Assembly (NCBI GenBank): GCA_023614405.1
Contig: CM042697.1
Span: forward strand, 158,262,149-158,326,148
Reading direction: 5' to 3'
DNA length: 64,000 bases
Source of the DNA: Avena insularis
Lineage: Eukaryota > Streptophyta > Magnoliopsida > Poales > Poaceae
The position numbers and the translations under genes are program-made. A model generated the notes under the pieces. The model worked only from the letters and a program-made list of their open reading frames with translations, was not told the origin of the DNA and ran no database searches. Positions 43,758 through 55,704 of this stretch are shown piece by piece. How positions within the stretch are numbered: position 1 is the first letter of the stretch; the number at the start of each line of letters is the position of its first letter.

Positions 43758-45478
43758 TTGCCTTATCAACACATGCATGCACATGCACGTCCCTCATCCC
43801 CGTAGACGCGCCCACCCATCTCGCTCGAGCCTCACTGGCCATTGCCGATCCGCCGCCAGCCACCCAGGCCGCCACTCGAGGAGGAGACCGTGGAGGAGGA
43901 GGCCCGCGCCACTACCAATCCGTGGAGGAGGAGGTCGCCGTCGCTGCCGAGGAGGAGGAGGCCACCGCCGTCGAGGAGGAGGAGGCCACCGCCGCTCGAG
44001 GCTGAGGAGGAGGAGGCCGCCGCCTCGCTCGCGCGCTCGTCGTCGTCCTCGTCTCAGAGGTGAGCCTTCTCAGCTCTCTCCCTCTCTCCCCTCTCCACTT
44101 CTCGGTTGATTTAGGTTTAGGTTTAGGCTTAGGCTTAGGCATTGATTCATTGTAGGTTTAGGTTGATTTAGGTTTAGATTTAGGTGGACAGGCCAGAAAT
44201 TTAGTTCAGTACTAAATTTTTTTAGTACTGATTTAGGTTGATTTAGGTTCCATTCAAAGAAGATTTAGGAGGCAAGCTAGTTGCATGAGGTGGTACGATG
44301 ATGTTTAAATTCCATTCATTCATGGATATGATGGTACAGGTGCTGCTGCTGCTTCTGTTACCAGTGTCCAAGTAGTAGTAGCTTTGCTAGAAATGGATGG
44401 TGTGTTATTGGTAGGTGCTTGCGATCGAAAGGCGACAGGAATGTTTCTTCTTCTGGACTGGACCAAGTTGGGGCTCCAACTTGTGGATTGGATCTCATCA
44501 TCATCCCTGCTGCCTGCAGTGGTCTTGTTTGAGATGCAGTACTATTATTACCAACTTAATTGCTGACGCTGCTAGTATATACAAGGTTTACACAGCTGAA
44601 TTGTGAAACACATTATTAATTCAGATTATCATCACATCAGCAGAACCATGTGTTTTTAGTATTCTATACTATTAGTCAGCGCGTAAGAAACATTTAGAAG
44701 GCCCATGCTTTTTATCTTCTACCAGTAGTACTTCAAAACATAGCAACTTTTTTGCAATAAAAAAGAAATGGTCTTATGCTAGAATCTCAGAAATGGTCTT
44801 ATGCTAGAATCTGGAATTCTCATTTGCTTGCTGTCACTTGGTCATTTGCTTGCTGTCACTTGCTGTAATGATCTTCTAGTATAGAAATCCTTGGTCCTTA
44901 GACTGAAGTAGTAAAAATGACAACACGGATTGTTGTATTATCATTTGCTTGCTGTCACTTGGTCAATTGTTGTCATTTGTTCACAGAACTAAAATAGTAC
45001 AAATGACAGCAATATGCTTGCTGTGTTGTGCTTGCTCTGCTTGCTGTTGTCCTTGTTGTCCTTGCTCTTCTTCTTAGTCTGGAACATCCACATACTATAT
45101 GTACACCCTACTTGTGCTGCTACTACTTCTATGCTACTTGAGCTGCTACTACTTCTATTATCTGTGCTGCTACTACTATCTGTTCCTTATATCCATCCTA
45201 GTGTTTCTCTGGCTACTACTATCTATGGTGCTACTGTGCTTCTACTACTATCTGTGCTGGGACAACAACACCTTGAAATTGTGCTTGTGCTTGTATGAAG
45301 CACTTTATTATGTCCTGTATGCAGGTTCTTGTATGAAATGAGTCCCGATTTTTGCCGGAATGTTGATTAACTTCCGTTTTGGCAGAAATCGGGCACTCCT
45401 AGTTTAAGAAAATTAGAAAAGGTCATGCCGGATTTTTCCGTGCATTCGACCAATTATTTGTTTTTTATTAGTGCAAAG
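43758..45478 (+). other. Leader/intron region upstream of CACTA-2 gene 2
   Basis: A GC-rich block with GGA/CCG trinucleotide repeats (43790-44060) ends at a donor-like cagaggtgagcc near 44056. A CT-rich start of intron and TTTAGG-type hexamers (44108-44190) follow. Low-complexity ctgctactactat lies near 45115-45260, and a tatgcag acceptor near 45320 matches CACTA-1. The rest of the block does not match CACTA-1. Arg- or Ala-rich frames here are products of the trinucleotide repeats and are not called. Confidence 0.5.
44108..44190 (+). repeat. Telomere-like TTTAGG hexamer tract
   Basis: Imperfect repeats of tttagg and cttagg, with ttgattta interruptions, run for about 80 bases. They resemble the plant telomere unit TTTAGGG but lack the third G. 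It lies in the presumed first intron of CACTA-2 gene 2. Confidence 0.6.
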
Positions 45479-46636
45479 ATGTGTGACAACGACGAGGCTG
45501 GATTATCTAAGCGCATCAGCGCTGAAGGAGAACTCAGACCTCCAAATAAACAATTCACATTCTAGGAGGCGGCCCAGCAGTTAGAAGACGATGAAGAATA
45601 CCATCCTTTGGAGAGCGAGGATGATGAGATGGAAGACGCAGAGGAAGAAGCCGAAGGAACGACGGGTGATGAAACCACTGATGGTGGTGAGGGCACAGGG
45701 AGTGGTAGCAATTCTCCTAAGAAGAAGAAGAAGCCGAAGGACCGGCGCCCGAACACGGTCGGCACGGTCAGGGAGGAAATTACCGAAGTGAGCCCAACAT
45801 GGGTTCCTTTGGAGCCCGACCTTATCGTCAAAGGGTACGGTGGGCAAGTGGCGGCGATCACCCAGACAACCATCTCAATCAACATCGAGAATCTCCGGCA
45901 TAAATATAATGGCCACTTGCGCACACTCCTCTTCGAGAAGCTGCACGCAAGATACAAGTTCCCCACTAAGTATCAGAACACAAATTATCATGGGAACGGA
46001 GTAAACAAATCCGCCCTCACAAAGATGAGCACCGCCCTGGCCAGCTGGAGAACCCGGATAAAGAAGAAGATCTATAAAGAAGGCAAAAGTCTCGAGGAGA
46101 TCCAGAAGATTGACCCGCAGATCACGGAAGATCAGTTCCGGGAGTTCAAGGAGAGGTGTGAATCCGAAAGAGCCCTGGCCAATAATAATCGGGGAAAGGT
46201 GCTGCAGGCCATGAATATAGGTCATCACCATCTCGGATCTGGTGGATACAGAACCGTGGAGGCCAAATGGAATAAGGAGGACAAAGAGTATAGATCCAAG
46301 GGGATAGAAAACCCCTTTGTGAAATTCGAACCCAGGCAGGTTTGAAACTTCATCAGGGCCCGTTACCATGTGGACCCAAAAACCAAACAACTCACCGTGG
46401 ATCCCGCGGTGAAGGAATTCGAGGAAATTGTGGTAAGTATAATCTAATTATCGCGGATCAACTCGATTGCATTCTAATCGATGATCTAAACAATTCACTA
46501 TTACTTCTTCTGTAGGAGGAGGAAATTGTTGCTAGTCATGGATCCTAGGGTTCCTCATCCCAGGTGTCGACGGCGGCCACCCGGTGGGATAACCCTTTTA
46601 ACAGGGCGATGAACCGGGCCAAGGAAATAGAGCCGG
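45479..46636 (+). pseudogene. CACTA-2 gene 2, N-terminal Ptta/En-Spm part, up to element C
   Basis: ATG at 45479 (MCDNDEAGLSKRISAEGELR). TAG at 45563-45565 is at the same codon as in CACTA-1. The frame then stays open from 45608 for 245 codons: acidic stretch, KKKKK cluster, then the Transposase_24-like core (EGKSLEEIQKIDPQITEDQF near 46080, GSGGYRTVEAKW near 46236). It ends at a TGA near 46343 where CACTA-1 has CGA. A GTAAGT donor lies near 46433 and a cttctgtag acceptor near 46515. Element C interrupts the next exon at 46636, and coding resumes at 59746. Confidence 0.75.
46632..46636. repeat. Target-site duplication of element C, left copy (gccgg)
   Basis: gccgg precedes the LTR at 46637, and gccgt follows it at 59741-59745, one mismatch. 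CACTA-1 at 29131-29136 keeps the uninterrupted site (agccggttacg), which confirms the insertion point. Confidence 0.85.
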
Positions 46637-49600
46637 TGTCAACACCCGGATTTTTAATCCCAGATGCCTGTTATGCCATACATCGCAATCCCAGGATTAC
46701 CATTTTTGCGAGACATAATAGAATTGGATACCACGGTATATCATCCATTGCAAACCATACATAAGGTCTTACACAAATAAGGATCTCATGATCTAGTTCT
46801 TAATACAACTTCAAGAAGTGGAATACGTAGTAATAACGGTAGCGTAGGCGAAGCTCCATCTTTGGGGTCACATGCAATGCTGACGATGGAAGATGATCCT
46901 AGTTGTCGTAACCTTCCTAGGGTCCATCCTCCAGGTACTCCTCTTCATAGTCTAGCCATGGGAATAGCCAGGGACAAAGCCATTAGTACTCTTTAAGTAC
47001 TCGCAAACTAATACTAACAAGTAAAAGGGTTTTTGGATAATAGGACACTAGGCTCTAGGGTTGTTTTGCAAAGGCCAGATTTATCCCTACTAAGTTCAGA
47101 AGCAAGAAAGCTAGTTGAAGTTTATAACACCTAAGTGGGAACTTGTATTTCGTAGCACAACCCTATTGTGGTCAAGTCAAAGTCTCAATTCATTTCACAA
47201 GTCATTTTGAAAACAGCTGACGGGGGAACAGTATGGCCACTCCAACTGTCCATAACTGTGGACGCGGCTATTCGAATAGTTTGACACTCTGCAGAGATTG
47301 TACACTTTAACCACAACATTCGATACATCCGTCAGGAACAAATCCTGAATTCACCATACTCAGTATGCGGATAATCAATCCTAACCTTTCAATTACACGC
47401 CCTAGTATAAGCACCTCTCCTGTGAGTTTGTCCTCCCAACCATGACCAACTGTCATCTTGGGTACTGCACAGGTGGACAATCTTCACAAGGTAGCCTCAG
47501 CTCATACCTTGGCCATGAGGGAACTAATACTAAGGTATATAAGTTTCCAGTCAAGCCCTACCCAATCTTCGGGTATTGTGGTTGTACGATAAAATTGGAA
47601 TGGTATCGCATCTAGAAAAACTACTTAAGATTTAATATTCTCCAAACCAAACATGGGATCATGTTGACACATGTCATCACCACATATTTTAGTCCATGGG
47701 AATGTGATTTAAAGTGGTGTCACAATTTAATAAGGTTTTACCCTTTTATTTTAATTAATTAAAGTGGCTAGAAATGCTTATGTGGCATTCTTTTATTACT
47801 TGGTCAATATTTCTATAAGTAAACCTATATATTTTTATATATTCTGAAAGGTATGTTTAAATGTGATTTTTGAGAGTTGGAATCAACTCAAAAGCTATTA
47901 TGGTTTTAATTTGAAAAATGTTTGAATGCAGAAAAGCTTCTGCCTTGTTATTTTTACCAAGGGTGATCTACATATCCAAATGACTTGCATCCGACGGGCT
48001 TGGATTCAGCATTTCAAGACCTTTCTAACAAAATTAGTTTCATTCAATTTGGTGCACTGAATCGATCTGGGTTGATTTTTGAAACTGGGTACAAAAGTGT
48101 GTTTGAAATAAAATGGAAAAGGTTTAATTCAAATAACTGGGCTGCGCGGGAAAGGTTAACGGGCCGGCCTGCTAAGCACAGCGCTTCCGTGGGCTGCGTA
48201 AGTGGCTGTCCCCACGCGTCAGTGAGACAGGGGGTGCGAAGCGGTATGGGGCGATGTGGTGCGTTCGATCTGGTTCTAATCCAACTGCTGAGGGTCATCG
48301 TCGACGTTGGGCAATGCCGGCGAGTCAGAAACCTAGCGCGACCAGTGGGGGTTGTTAGGGGCTCACCGGGGTACAGGCGAGGGTCAGCAAGGCAGGCGAA
48401 CGACGAAGTAGACAACGGCGAACCTCCTGGTACCGACAGCTTCTCCTGGGGCGGCTCCAATCACTGGCTTCCCTTCTTCTCTAGCAGCGGCGGGCTCTGG
48501 TGAAATTCTGGCGCTGCGCTACTCTCCTTGATCCGGGAACGGGGTGGAATGATCAGTGAGGAGACGGGAGTGAGATGGTGTTCTCAATTCGGCTGGGGGT
48601 GACCTCTATTTATAGTGGCGAGAGGGGACCGACGGGGCGCACGATGAGATTGTCGTGGTCGATTGTACAGACGGCTATCGTCATGGGCGACGGTAGGCGG
48701 CAATGCGGTGCTCCCCGACGATGCTCAACGACACGGTGGCGAGACGTGGGGCGGTGCGGCTTGGTCAGAATTTAATGGCGCACAGCGCGCGTGGTCCGCG
48801 CGGCGTCAAACGAGCATGTCTGCGGGGTTGTTGGGACGGCTGTGATCACGTATGCACGCAGCAAGGGCGGCACGCGGTCTGTGGGTGTCGGTCGAGCGTG
48901 GCGCACGGTGTGTGATCTCGGCATGGTTGCTGGCGAGGTTGGCATGGTTCGTGCGTGTGGTCCAGTGGCTGGCAACGTTCGAAATACCGGATGTGGAGTG
49001 GCAATGGAATGTTGGCTTGCTCCCGGACATGCTGGCTAGGCTTGTTTCTCCTCCCAGCTTCTTTGTCGACATGGGGGTGACAAGGGTGCATTCGGCCTGC
49101 TCACCATTGATGGCAATGCCAAGCTTACAGTGATGCTAAGGGTGTGCAATTGAGCTAGATGATCTACTAAAACCTAGTTGTAACCAGAGAGGGAACAAGT
49201 TAGGCTTCAATCACTGCTCAAAATAGTGTTTGGATTTTGTTTGATTTGTGTTTGCCAAGTGTTTGATGAAATGGCCGCAAGAACTCAAGTTTTGAATTTT
49301 GAAAAGATTTTTTGGTGGGTGTGCTAGGTTGGTGCTGGTGAGTCTGCAGATGCTTGGGTTTTGAAAGTTGAGCTTGTTTGAGTGGTTTTTGAAGAAGTGG
49401 GATCTTCCCATATGATAAAGATTCAATTTTGAATTTTCATTTAAACTATGCATTTGAAAGTTTCTGGATGATCACAAAGTGGGCCTTGATACTTTGTTAT
49501 GAGTACAATAAAGGGGTGCAAAGATCCAGAAAAGTTTCTGTTAGGTTCTGAAAGTTTGAGACAGCCAAAGTAGGCATGGGAGTTAAATTGGTCAAAATGA

Positions 49601-49853
49601 CCATTCCCTTATTTTATTTGTTTTGATTTACTTGTCTTTGGGAAAAGTGTGGGAAATGTTTATATGATGTTTATTTCAGCTAAGCATCCATTTACAAGCA
49701 ATGGAACACACAAACAAGGTGGTTCAAAAGAATTCAAAATGAAATGCATACTCACATGCATGCTTCCATAATTTTATTTAGAAAATCTTTTGTTAACCCT
49801 AATTTTTATGATTAGAGTTTGATGATCCAAGTTAGTATTTTTGGGATGTTACA
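46637..49853 (-). repeat. 3' LTR of element C, with internal deletion
   Basis: A 3217-bp LTR matching 55705-59740 except for a deletion of roughly 795 bp at about 47615, where the partner has 56681 to about 57474. Both break sides share only a short ga, suggesting end-joining. A minus-strand TATA box (CTATAAATAG) lies near 48599-48612. The GC-rich part at 48150-49130 yields long frames on both strands with no conserved domains. Confidence 0.92.
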
Positions 49854-49868
49854 AACCTTCCTCCCTTA
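49854..49868 (-). other. Polypurine tract of element C
   Basis: On the minus strand ttaagggaggaaggt sits directly before the LTR start at 49853. It is the plus-strand primer of the element. Confidence 0.85.
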
Positions 49869-49913
49869 AACAAAATCTCGTCCCGAGATTTGAAAAAGGA
49901 CGAAAAAGATTAC

Positions 49914-52745
49914 CTAGGATTTGAAGAGATCGTGAAACTTCGTCCTGATGTGATCTTCGCGCTCACAGGTAGCTTCCTCTTCTGTGTGGTTGCTCCACTG
50001 AATCTTGAGAAACTTGTTGCTTCGGGTTCGGGTAGTTCTGAAGTCTTCTTCCAAAATACGGATGGGTACTTCGGGATAGGTCAGGTCATCGTTGATCTCT
50101 ATGGTCTGGTGGTCGATGTTCTTGAACACTTCGGTCTTCTCTGGGACTTCGAGACACTTGCGAAGTAACGAGATATGGAACACATTGTGCACTGCGGACA
50201 TCTCTTCAGGTAGTTCCAATTGATATGATACTTCTCCTCGACGGTTAAAAATCTTGAAAGGTCCGATATATCTGGGGGATAACTTTCCTTTGAGTTGGAA
50301 ATGCTGCATTCCCTTCAATGGCGACACTTTCACATAAACAAAATCTCCTATGTTGAAGACGAGGTCTCGACGTCTCTTGTCGGCGTAACTCTTCTGTCTG
50401 GATTGGGCAGTCTTGAGGTGCTCACGAATCTTGTGAACCTTCTCTTCTGCTTCTCGTAGGATGTCGGGTCCGAAAATCTGACTCTCTCCTACTTCCCACC
50501 AGTTCAAAGGGGTGCGATACTTTCTTCCGTACATGAATTCAAATGGGGCCATTTGCAAACTAGCCTGATAACTGTTGTTGTAAGAAAATTCAGCAAACGG
50601 CAGACAGTCTTCCCACTCGGATCCATATTCTAACACACATGCTCTCAGCATATCTTCGAGTATTTGATTTACTCGCTCCATTTGTCCATCTGTCTGAGGG
50701 TGATACGCGGTACTAAAATCTAGGCGGGTTCCTAAACCTTCTTGGACCTTCTTCCAGAATCTCGAGGTAAACTGAGTTCCTCGATCCGATACAATGTCCT
50801 TGGGGACTCCATGCAAACTAACTATTCTAGCGATGTACAACTCTGCTAGCTTCGAACTCTAATATGTGGTCTTGACGGGTAAGAAATGGGCGACTTTGGA
50901 CAATCGGTCCACTATGACCCAGATAGAGTCATTTCCCCTACTAGAAGTACGTAGTCCAGTGATCAAGTCCATTCCAACGGAATCCCATTTCCATTCCGGA
51001 ATCTGCAATGGTTGCAACAATCCAGCGGGTCTTTGATGTCCTGCCTTGACTTGCTGACGTATGTCACACTTGGCTATATAGCTTCCGATTTGTCTCTTCA
51101 TCTTATGCCACCAAAATTGCTCTTTGAAATCTTGATACATCTTAGTTCCTCCGGGATGGATAGAATAAAGAGTATCATGAGCTTCCTTCAGAATCACTTC
51201 TTTCAACTCAGAATCTGCGGGTACACAAAGGCGTCCTTTGTACCACAGAACTCCTTCTTCGTCTTTGGTGAATCCGGGTACTTTGCATGTACCGATACGA
51301 CGCTTGATTCCATCGATACTAACATTTCCCTTCTGCGCCTCTTTGATCTGACTGATCAAAGTGGGCTGGAGTTCTATGCTAGCCAAAAATCCTTCACTTA
51401 CTAATTCTATTCGAAAATCTTCCATCTCTTTGTGCAAGCTTGGTTGCTCCTTTAGAATCATAGAGTTCAAGCGGCACGGCAATCTGCTAAAGGCATCTTC
51501 TACCACATTGGCTTTACCAGGGTGATAGTGAATGTCCAGATCGTAATCCTTGATTAGCTCAATCCATCTTTTCTGTCTCATATTCAGCTCCTTCTGAGTG
51601 AATATATACTTCAGGCTCTTGTGATCCGAATAAATCTCACAACGGTTTCCCATCAGGTAATGTCTCCATGTCTTCAGGGCTAGAACTACGGCTATGAGTT
51701 CGAGGTCATGGGTTGGGTAATTTTGCTCATGTTGCTTCAATTGTCGAGATAGATAAGATATAACTTTGCCTTCTTGCATTAGCACACATCCGAGACCGAT
51801 CTTGGATGCATCGCAATACACATCGAAGGGCTTCGTGATATCCGGCATGATCAAGATTGGGGCTGAAATCAATGTCCTCTTGAGTTCTTGAAAACTCGGT
51901 TCACATTTGTCCGTCCATTCAAACGTCTTGTCCTTCTTCAGCAATTGGGTCATGGGTCTGGCGATACTCGAGGATCCTTCTACGAACTTGCGGTAATATC
52001 CCGCCAATCCGAGAAATGCACGAACTTGGGTTTGAGTGGTTGGGGCTTGCCAATCTTCTACATCTTTCACTTTCGCAGGGTCAACGGCAATTCCTCCGGC
52101 TGATACAATGTGACCGAGGAATCCTACCTCCTGCAACTAGAATTCACATTTGCTAAACTTGGCATACAACTGATGCTCTCTAAGGGTTCCAAGAATGGTC
52201 CTTAGGTGTAGCTCATGTTCTTCTTCTGATTTGGAATAAATTAGAATGTCATCGATGAAAACAATGACAAACTTACCCAGGAAGTCCATAAAAATCTTAT
52301 TCATGAGATTCATGAAATAAGCGGGGGCATTGGTTAATCCAAAAGACATGACTGTATACTCGTATAATCCATATCTGGTGGTAAAGGCAGTCTTTGGAAT
52401 ATCCTCTGCACGAATTTTGAGTTGATGATAGCCAGTCCTAAGATCAATCTTAGAAAACAATTTAGCACCGGTCAACTGATCAAACAAATCTTCTATCTTG
52501 GGCAAGGGGTACTTGTTCTTGATGGTGACATCATTCAACTTCCGGTAATCCGTACACAAATGGTTACCTCCATCTTTCTTGTCCACAAACAAGACAGGTG
52601 ATCTCCATGGTGACGCACTTGGTTGAATCAATCCAATTTCCAGCATGGCATCCAGTTGCTTCTTCAGTTCTGCTAGCTCTGACGGGTTCATACTATAGGG
52701 TCTCTGGGCTATGGGTCCAATTCCGGGGATTAGTTTGATGATAAA
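49914..52745 (-). pseudogene. pol: Element C RT, RNase H, integrase and chromodomain
   Basis: One frame throughout, interrupted by stops at 52137-52139 (after KCEF, where related elements have Trp) and 50859-50861. RT has [20 protein letters not shown] and an intact [10 protein letters not shown] box near 52240. RNase H shows [13 protein letters not shown] near 51810 and [10 protein letters not shown] near 51610. In the integrase zinc segment the second Cys is Arg (CDIRQQ near 51060). The core keeps [16 protein letters not shown] and the Glu in DGQMERVNQ. The chromodomain at about 49930-50040 has Cys in place of the usual Trp (EEATCERED). Ends at 49914 next to the polypurine tract. Confidence 0.92.
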
Positions 52746-53283
52746 CTAGATATCCCGATCTGGGGGCATACCGGGCAAAATATATGGAAATACATCGGGG
52801 TATTCACAGACTATCCGGACTTGGTCAATGGTAGGTTGGGCTATACTCTTGTTGCATTTGAATTGACGAGGTAAGGTTTCAGATATATGCTCGACTGATA
52901 TTGTGGCTGTACTGGTCATGGTTATGGCTTTCTTGGCACAGTCAATCAATCCTTTATGTTTGGACATCCAATCCATTCCTAGTACTACTTCCAAACCTTT
53001 AGTTCCGAGTACTATCAGATTAGCATAAAAATCTATGCCATGGATTTGGATAGGGAATGCTTTGCAAATTTGCCTAGCCTTGGTGGTTGATCCGGGAATT
53101 TGAACAATCATGACATGCTTCAGTTTGGTTGGTTGAATTTTACTAGTGCATGCAAACTCTTCGGTAACAAATGAATGCGATGCACCAAAATCAAACAACA
53201 CTCTTGCAAGTACTGAATTAACAGAAAACATACCCAGCACGATGTCTGGCGCTTCCTGAGCTTCTTCAGCATGCATCAGAAAA
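52746..53283 (-). pseudogene. pro: Element C aspartic protease
   Basis: In the same frame as pol, ending at a TAG at 52746-52748. The active-site strand reads VLFDFGASHSF near 53190, so the expected Asp-Thr/Ser-Gly is Asp-Phe-Gly, which should abolish activity. The conserved VVLGMDWMSKH is near 52975. A frame change near 53283 separates it from gag, whereas gag and protease share a frame in elements A and B, so this is probably a mutation and not programmed frameshifting. Confidence 0.85.
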
Positions 53284-54433
53284 AGACAGGTTCTTGAGTT
53301 GAATTCCCTAGGGCAAATCTTCTTCCTGGCTGAACACGACGCTGCTGCTGAGCTGGGGCATTGGTATTGGGGGCTGCGGCATTCTTCTTGTTGGGGCACT
53401 CCTTGGATTAGTGACCTTTATTTCCATAGTCATAACAAGTCATTTGCGACTTGTCCTTTGCTGCTACAGGCATCGCATTGCTTCCAGTCCTAGGGGCAGT
53501 GTTGGTGTTGGTGGAAGCATTGTTGGTGTTGAACTTTGGTGGTGCACGGTTGAAATTGCTAGAGTTGCCGGGGTTGTTGTGATTTCCTCCGGGTCTAGGG
53601 TTTCCACGGTTGGGATAGGTCGGACGGTTCATCGGGGGTCTGTTTGTTCTTGGGGCAAATCCTGGAGATGGGTTAGGGCGATACTTTGGGGTCTGATGGG
53701 TTCCTGGCTGATGCATCATGCGACGCTTGTGGTTTTCATTGGCTTGGTTGATCTTTCCTTCCATCTGGATAGCAGAGTCTACAAGGGCTTCAATATCGGC
53801 AAAGGGGATATTGACTAACACCGTCTGCATCTCATCATGCAGACCATTCAAGAATCTCTCTTTCTTCCTGGCTTCGGTGTCAATCTCATCCGGGGCATAC
53901 CGAGCTAATGACAAGAATTTGTCACGGTATTCCACTACAGTCATCCTTCTTTGCTTCAGTTCTCTGAACTCGTCTCTCATCCTCTTGATCAAACCCGGTG
54001 GCACATGGGTTCTGCTGAACTTGACCTTGAATTCCTCCCAGGTCATCATCTGGCCTCTGGTCATTGCGTGAACACTGTTCCACCATGCCCTGGCATCTCC
54101 GGCTAGATAGTGGGTGGCGAACAGAACTTTCTCGTTGGCTTCCACTCCGGTGACTTCTAGGTTATTTTCCATGGTTTGCAACCAATCATCAGCGTCTAGG
54201 GGCTCTTCTGACTTAGTGAAAACAGGTATGTTGGTATTCTGGAAATTCTTGATCTTAGATCCATGGTTGTCCTGATTTCCGTGGCCTTGGTTGTTGTGGG
54301 CAAGCTGAGCTATCTGTTGCAGGGTGGCTAGGTTGACTTGACGTTCCGCTCTTTCAGCTTCGCGGTCCGAAACCAACATTTGCAGGATCTGCAACATCGG
54401 GTCCGGGGATGAACCACTTCCTCCGCGTGGCAT
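53284..54433 (-). pseudogene. gag: Element C gag
   Basis: The start is taken at the ATG at 54433 (MPRGGSGSSPDP), like the MPPRR start of element B; the ATG at 54454 is upstream and in frame but less likely. The Gag core has DADDWLQTMENNLEV, ARAWWNSV and FLSLARYAPDE. An Asn/Pro/Arg-rich linker precedes a damaged zinc knuckle, CYDYGNKGH, where the second Cys is Tyr and a TAA follows at 53408-53410. Coding sequence is recognisable to the frame change near 53283. Confidence 0.9.
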
Positions 54434-54671
54434 TTGAAGATTGAGATAGATCATGAGAAAAGAGGTAAATTTCTAAGGTTTCAGGGACTTTGAAAAGTTT
54501 TTTTAAAGTTTGACTCAGAGTTTTCTAGCAACTTGTTTTTCATTCATTCACTCATAGCACACGATACAACACATACCACAACAAAGAAAAACAGATGGTT
54601 TTAAAAACCATTCTGAAAACTACGATACAGTGGGACCAAATACTACTCACTACGCTAGTGCTCAAGTGGTA

Positions 54672-55475
54672 CTACTCCTCGGAATCGGTGGCTTCATCAT
54701 CTTCATCATCTTCATCATCATCAATGAAGGCGAAATCATCCTCATCGGTGAAGAAATCCGTAGCCTGATCCTCCAGAAAATCATCATCATCGATGAGATA
54801 GGAGTAGGGGTCTCCAAGAAGGTCCTCTCCGGTATTCTCCCTTTCCTCCAACTGCATGTCTCTCTCGTGGATGGTCTCCTCCAAAGATGAGATGCGGTGG
54901 CGAAGACGAGCAATGATGCGCTCCTTCTTGTCGAGCTGACGGGGGCGAGACTTGCGATCCTTTGCCAGCATGGCGATGGTTTGATCCTTCTTCTTGATGA
55001 TGGCAGACTTTTGGTTGGAGTAGTCACGGCAGTTATCCAACTCCTGCTGACGATCGTACATCATGAAGCTAAGGTGGTCCAATTGAGTCTTCAGCTCGGG
55101 GTGGAATGGTGCTTCCAGTGGTTGTCCATTTGCATCACGCCTCGGGAAAAACTCAAAGCGAGTTCCCTTGATCTGATTGATGCTCTGCCCACACAGACGG
55201 GCAAGACTTTCCTGCATGGCCCTGGCAAGTCCATCGAGCCAGTTGTTCTCTCTCAAGGTAAACTGAATTCCCTCGGCAGTGGGAGGTTCAATCTTTCCTC
55301 GGAGACTTGCAACAATTAGCCACTGTAGATCTTATCCTCCTTGATCATTGAGCTGAGCTCTGAAGAACTCAGGTTGCGGACGCTCCAGAAGTTCCGAAAG
55401 TTGGTCCAAATCCCTCTCAAAGATAAGGTCTCCTCCATTCCCCAACTGATAAAACTTGTTGTACTTCACGTCCAT
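54672..55475 (-). pseudogene. Element C pre-gag coiled-coil ORF
   Basis: The ATG at 55475 follows an acceptor-like ttatag, as in element B. One TAA at 55332-55334 interrupts it; from 55256 it is open for 194 codons. KGTRFEFFPRRDANG at about residue 102 aligns with element B's RGTHFHTFGRRDDDG at residue 99. A coiled coil (QLDKKERIIARLRHRISSLEE) and a very acidic C-terminus (DDDEDDEDDEATDSEE) follow. Same position, size and architecture as 5139-5948. Function unknown. Confidence 0.75.
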
Positions 55476-55687
55476 CTATAAGAATATAGGATGAGTAAGT
55501 TAGTAGAGTGATCAAGTGTGTCAAATTTTATGTATTTTGCAAGAATTTTTTAGGAACATGTATTTTCATGAAAGAATCAAAGGGATAAGAATGAGAATAA
55601 GTTTTTGTAAATATTTGCTTCCTTTGGTTTTGAAACTCAGTTTTTGATTCAAACGTCCAGTCTAACTAGGGACTCCTATGGTCAGGA

Positions 55688-55701
55688 TGGCTCTGATACC
55701 A
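55688..55701 (-). other. Primer-binding site of element C (tRNA-iMet type)
   Basis: On the minus strand TGGTATCAGAGCCA begins three bases after the LTR end at 55705. It is the same initiator-Met type as in element B. Confidence 0.93.
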
Positions 55702-55704
55702 ACT

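Noticed and set aside
43630..44142. Arg-, Ala- and Glu-rich frames on both strands
   Set aside because: Arise from GGA/CCG trinucleotide repeats in a non-coding leader; frames occur on both strands without domains.
48044..49133. Overlapping long frames in the GC-rich part of element C LTRs
   Set aside because: High GC gives open frames on both strands; not conserved in length between the two LTRs and without domains.
53270..53410. Programmed gag-pro frameshift in element C
   Set aside because: Elements A and B keep gag and protease in one frame, and C has an additional TAA and damaged knuckle nearby, so a random indel is more likely.
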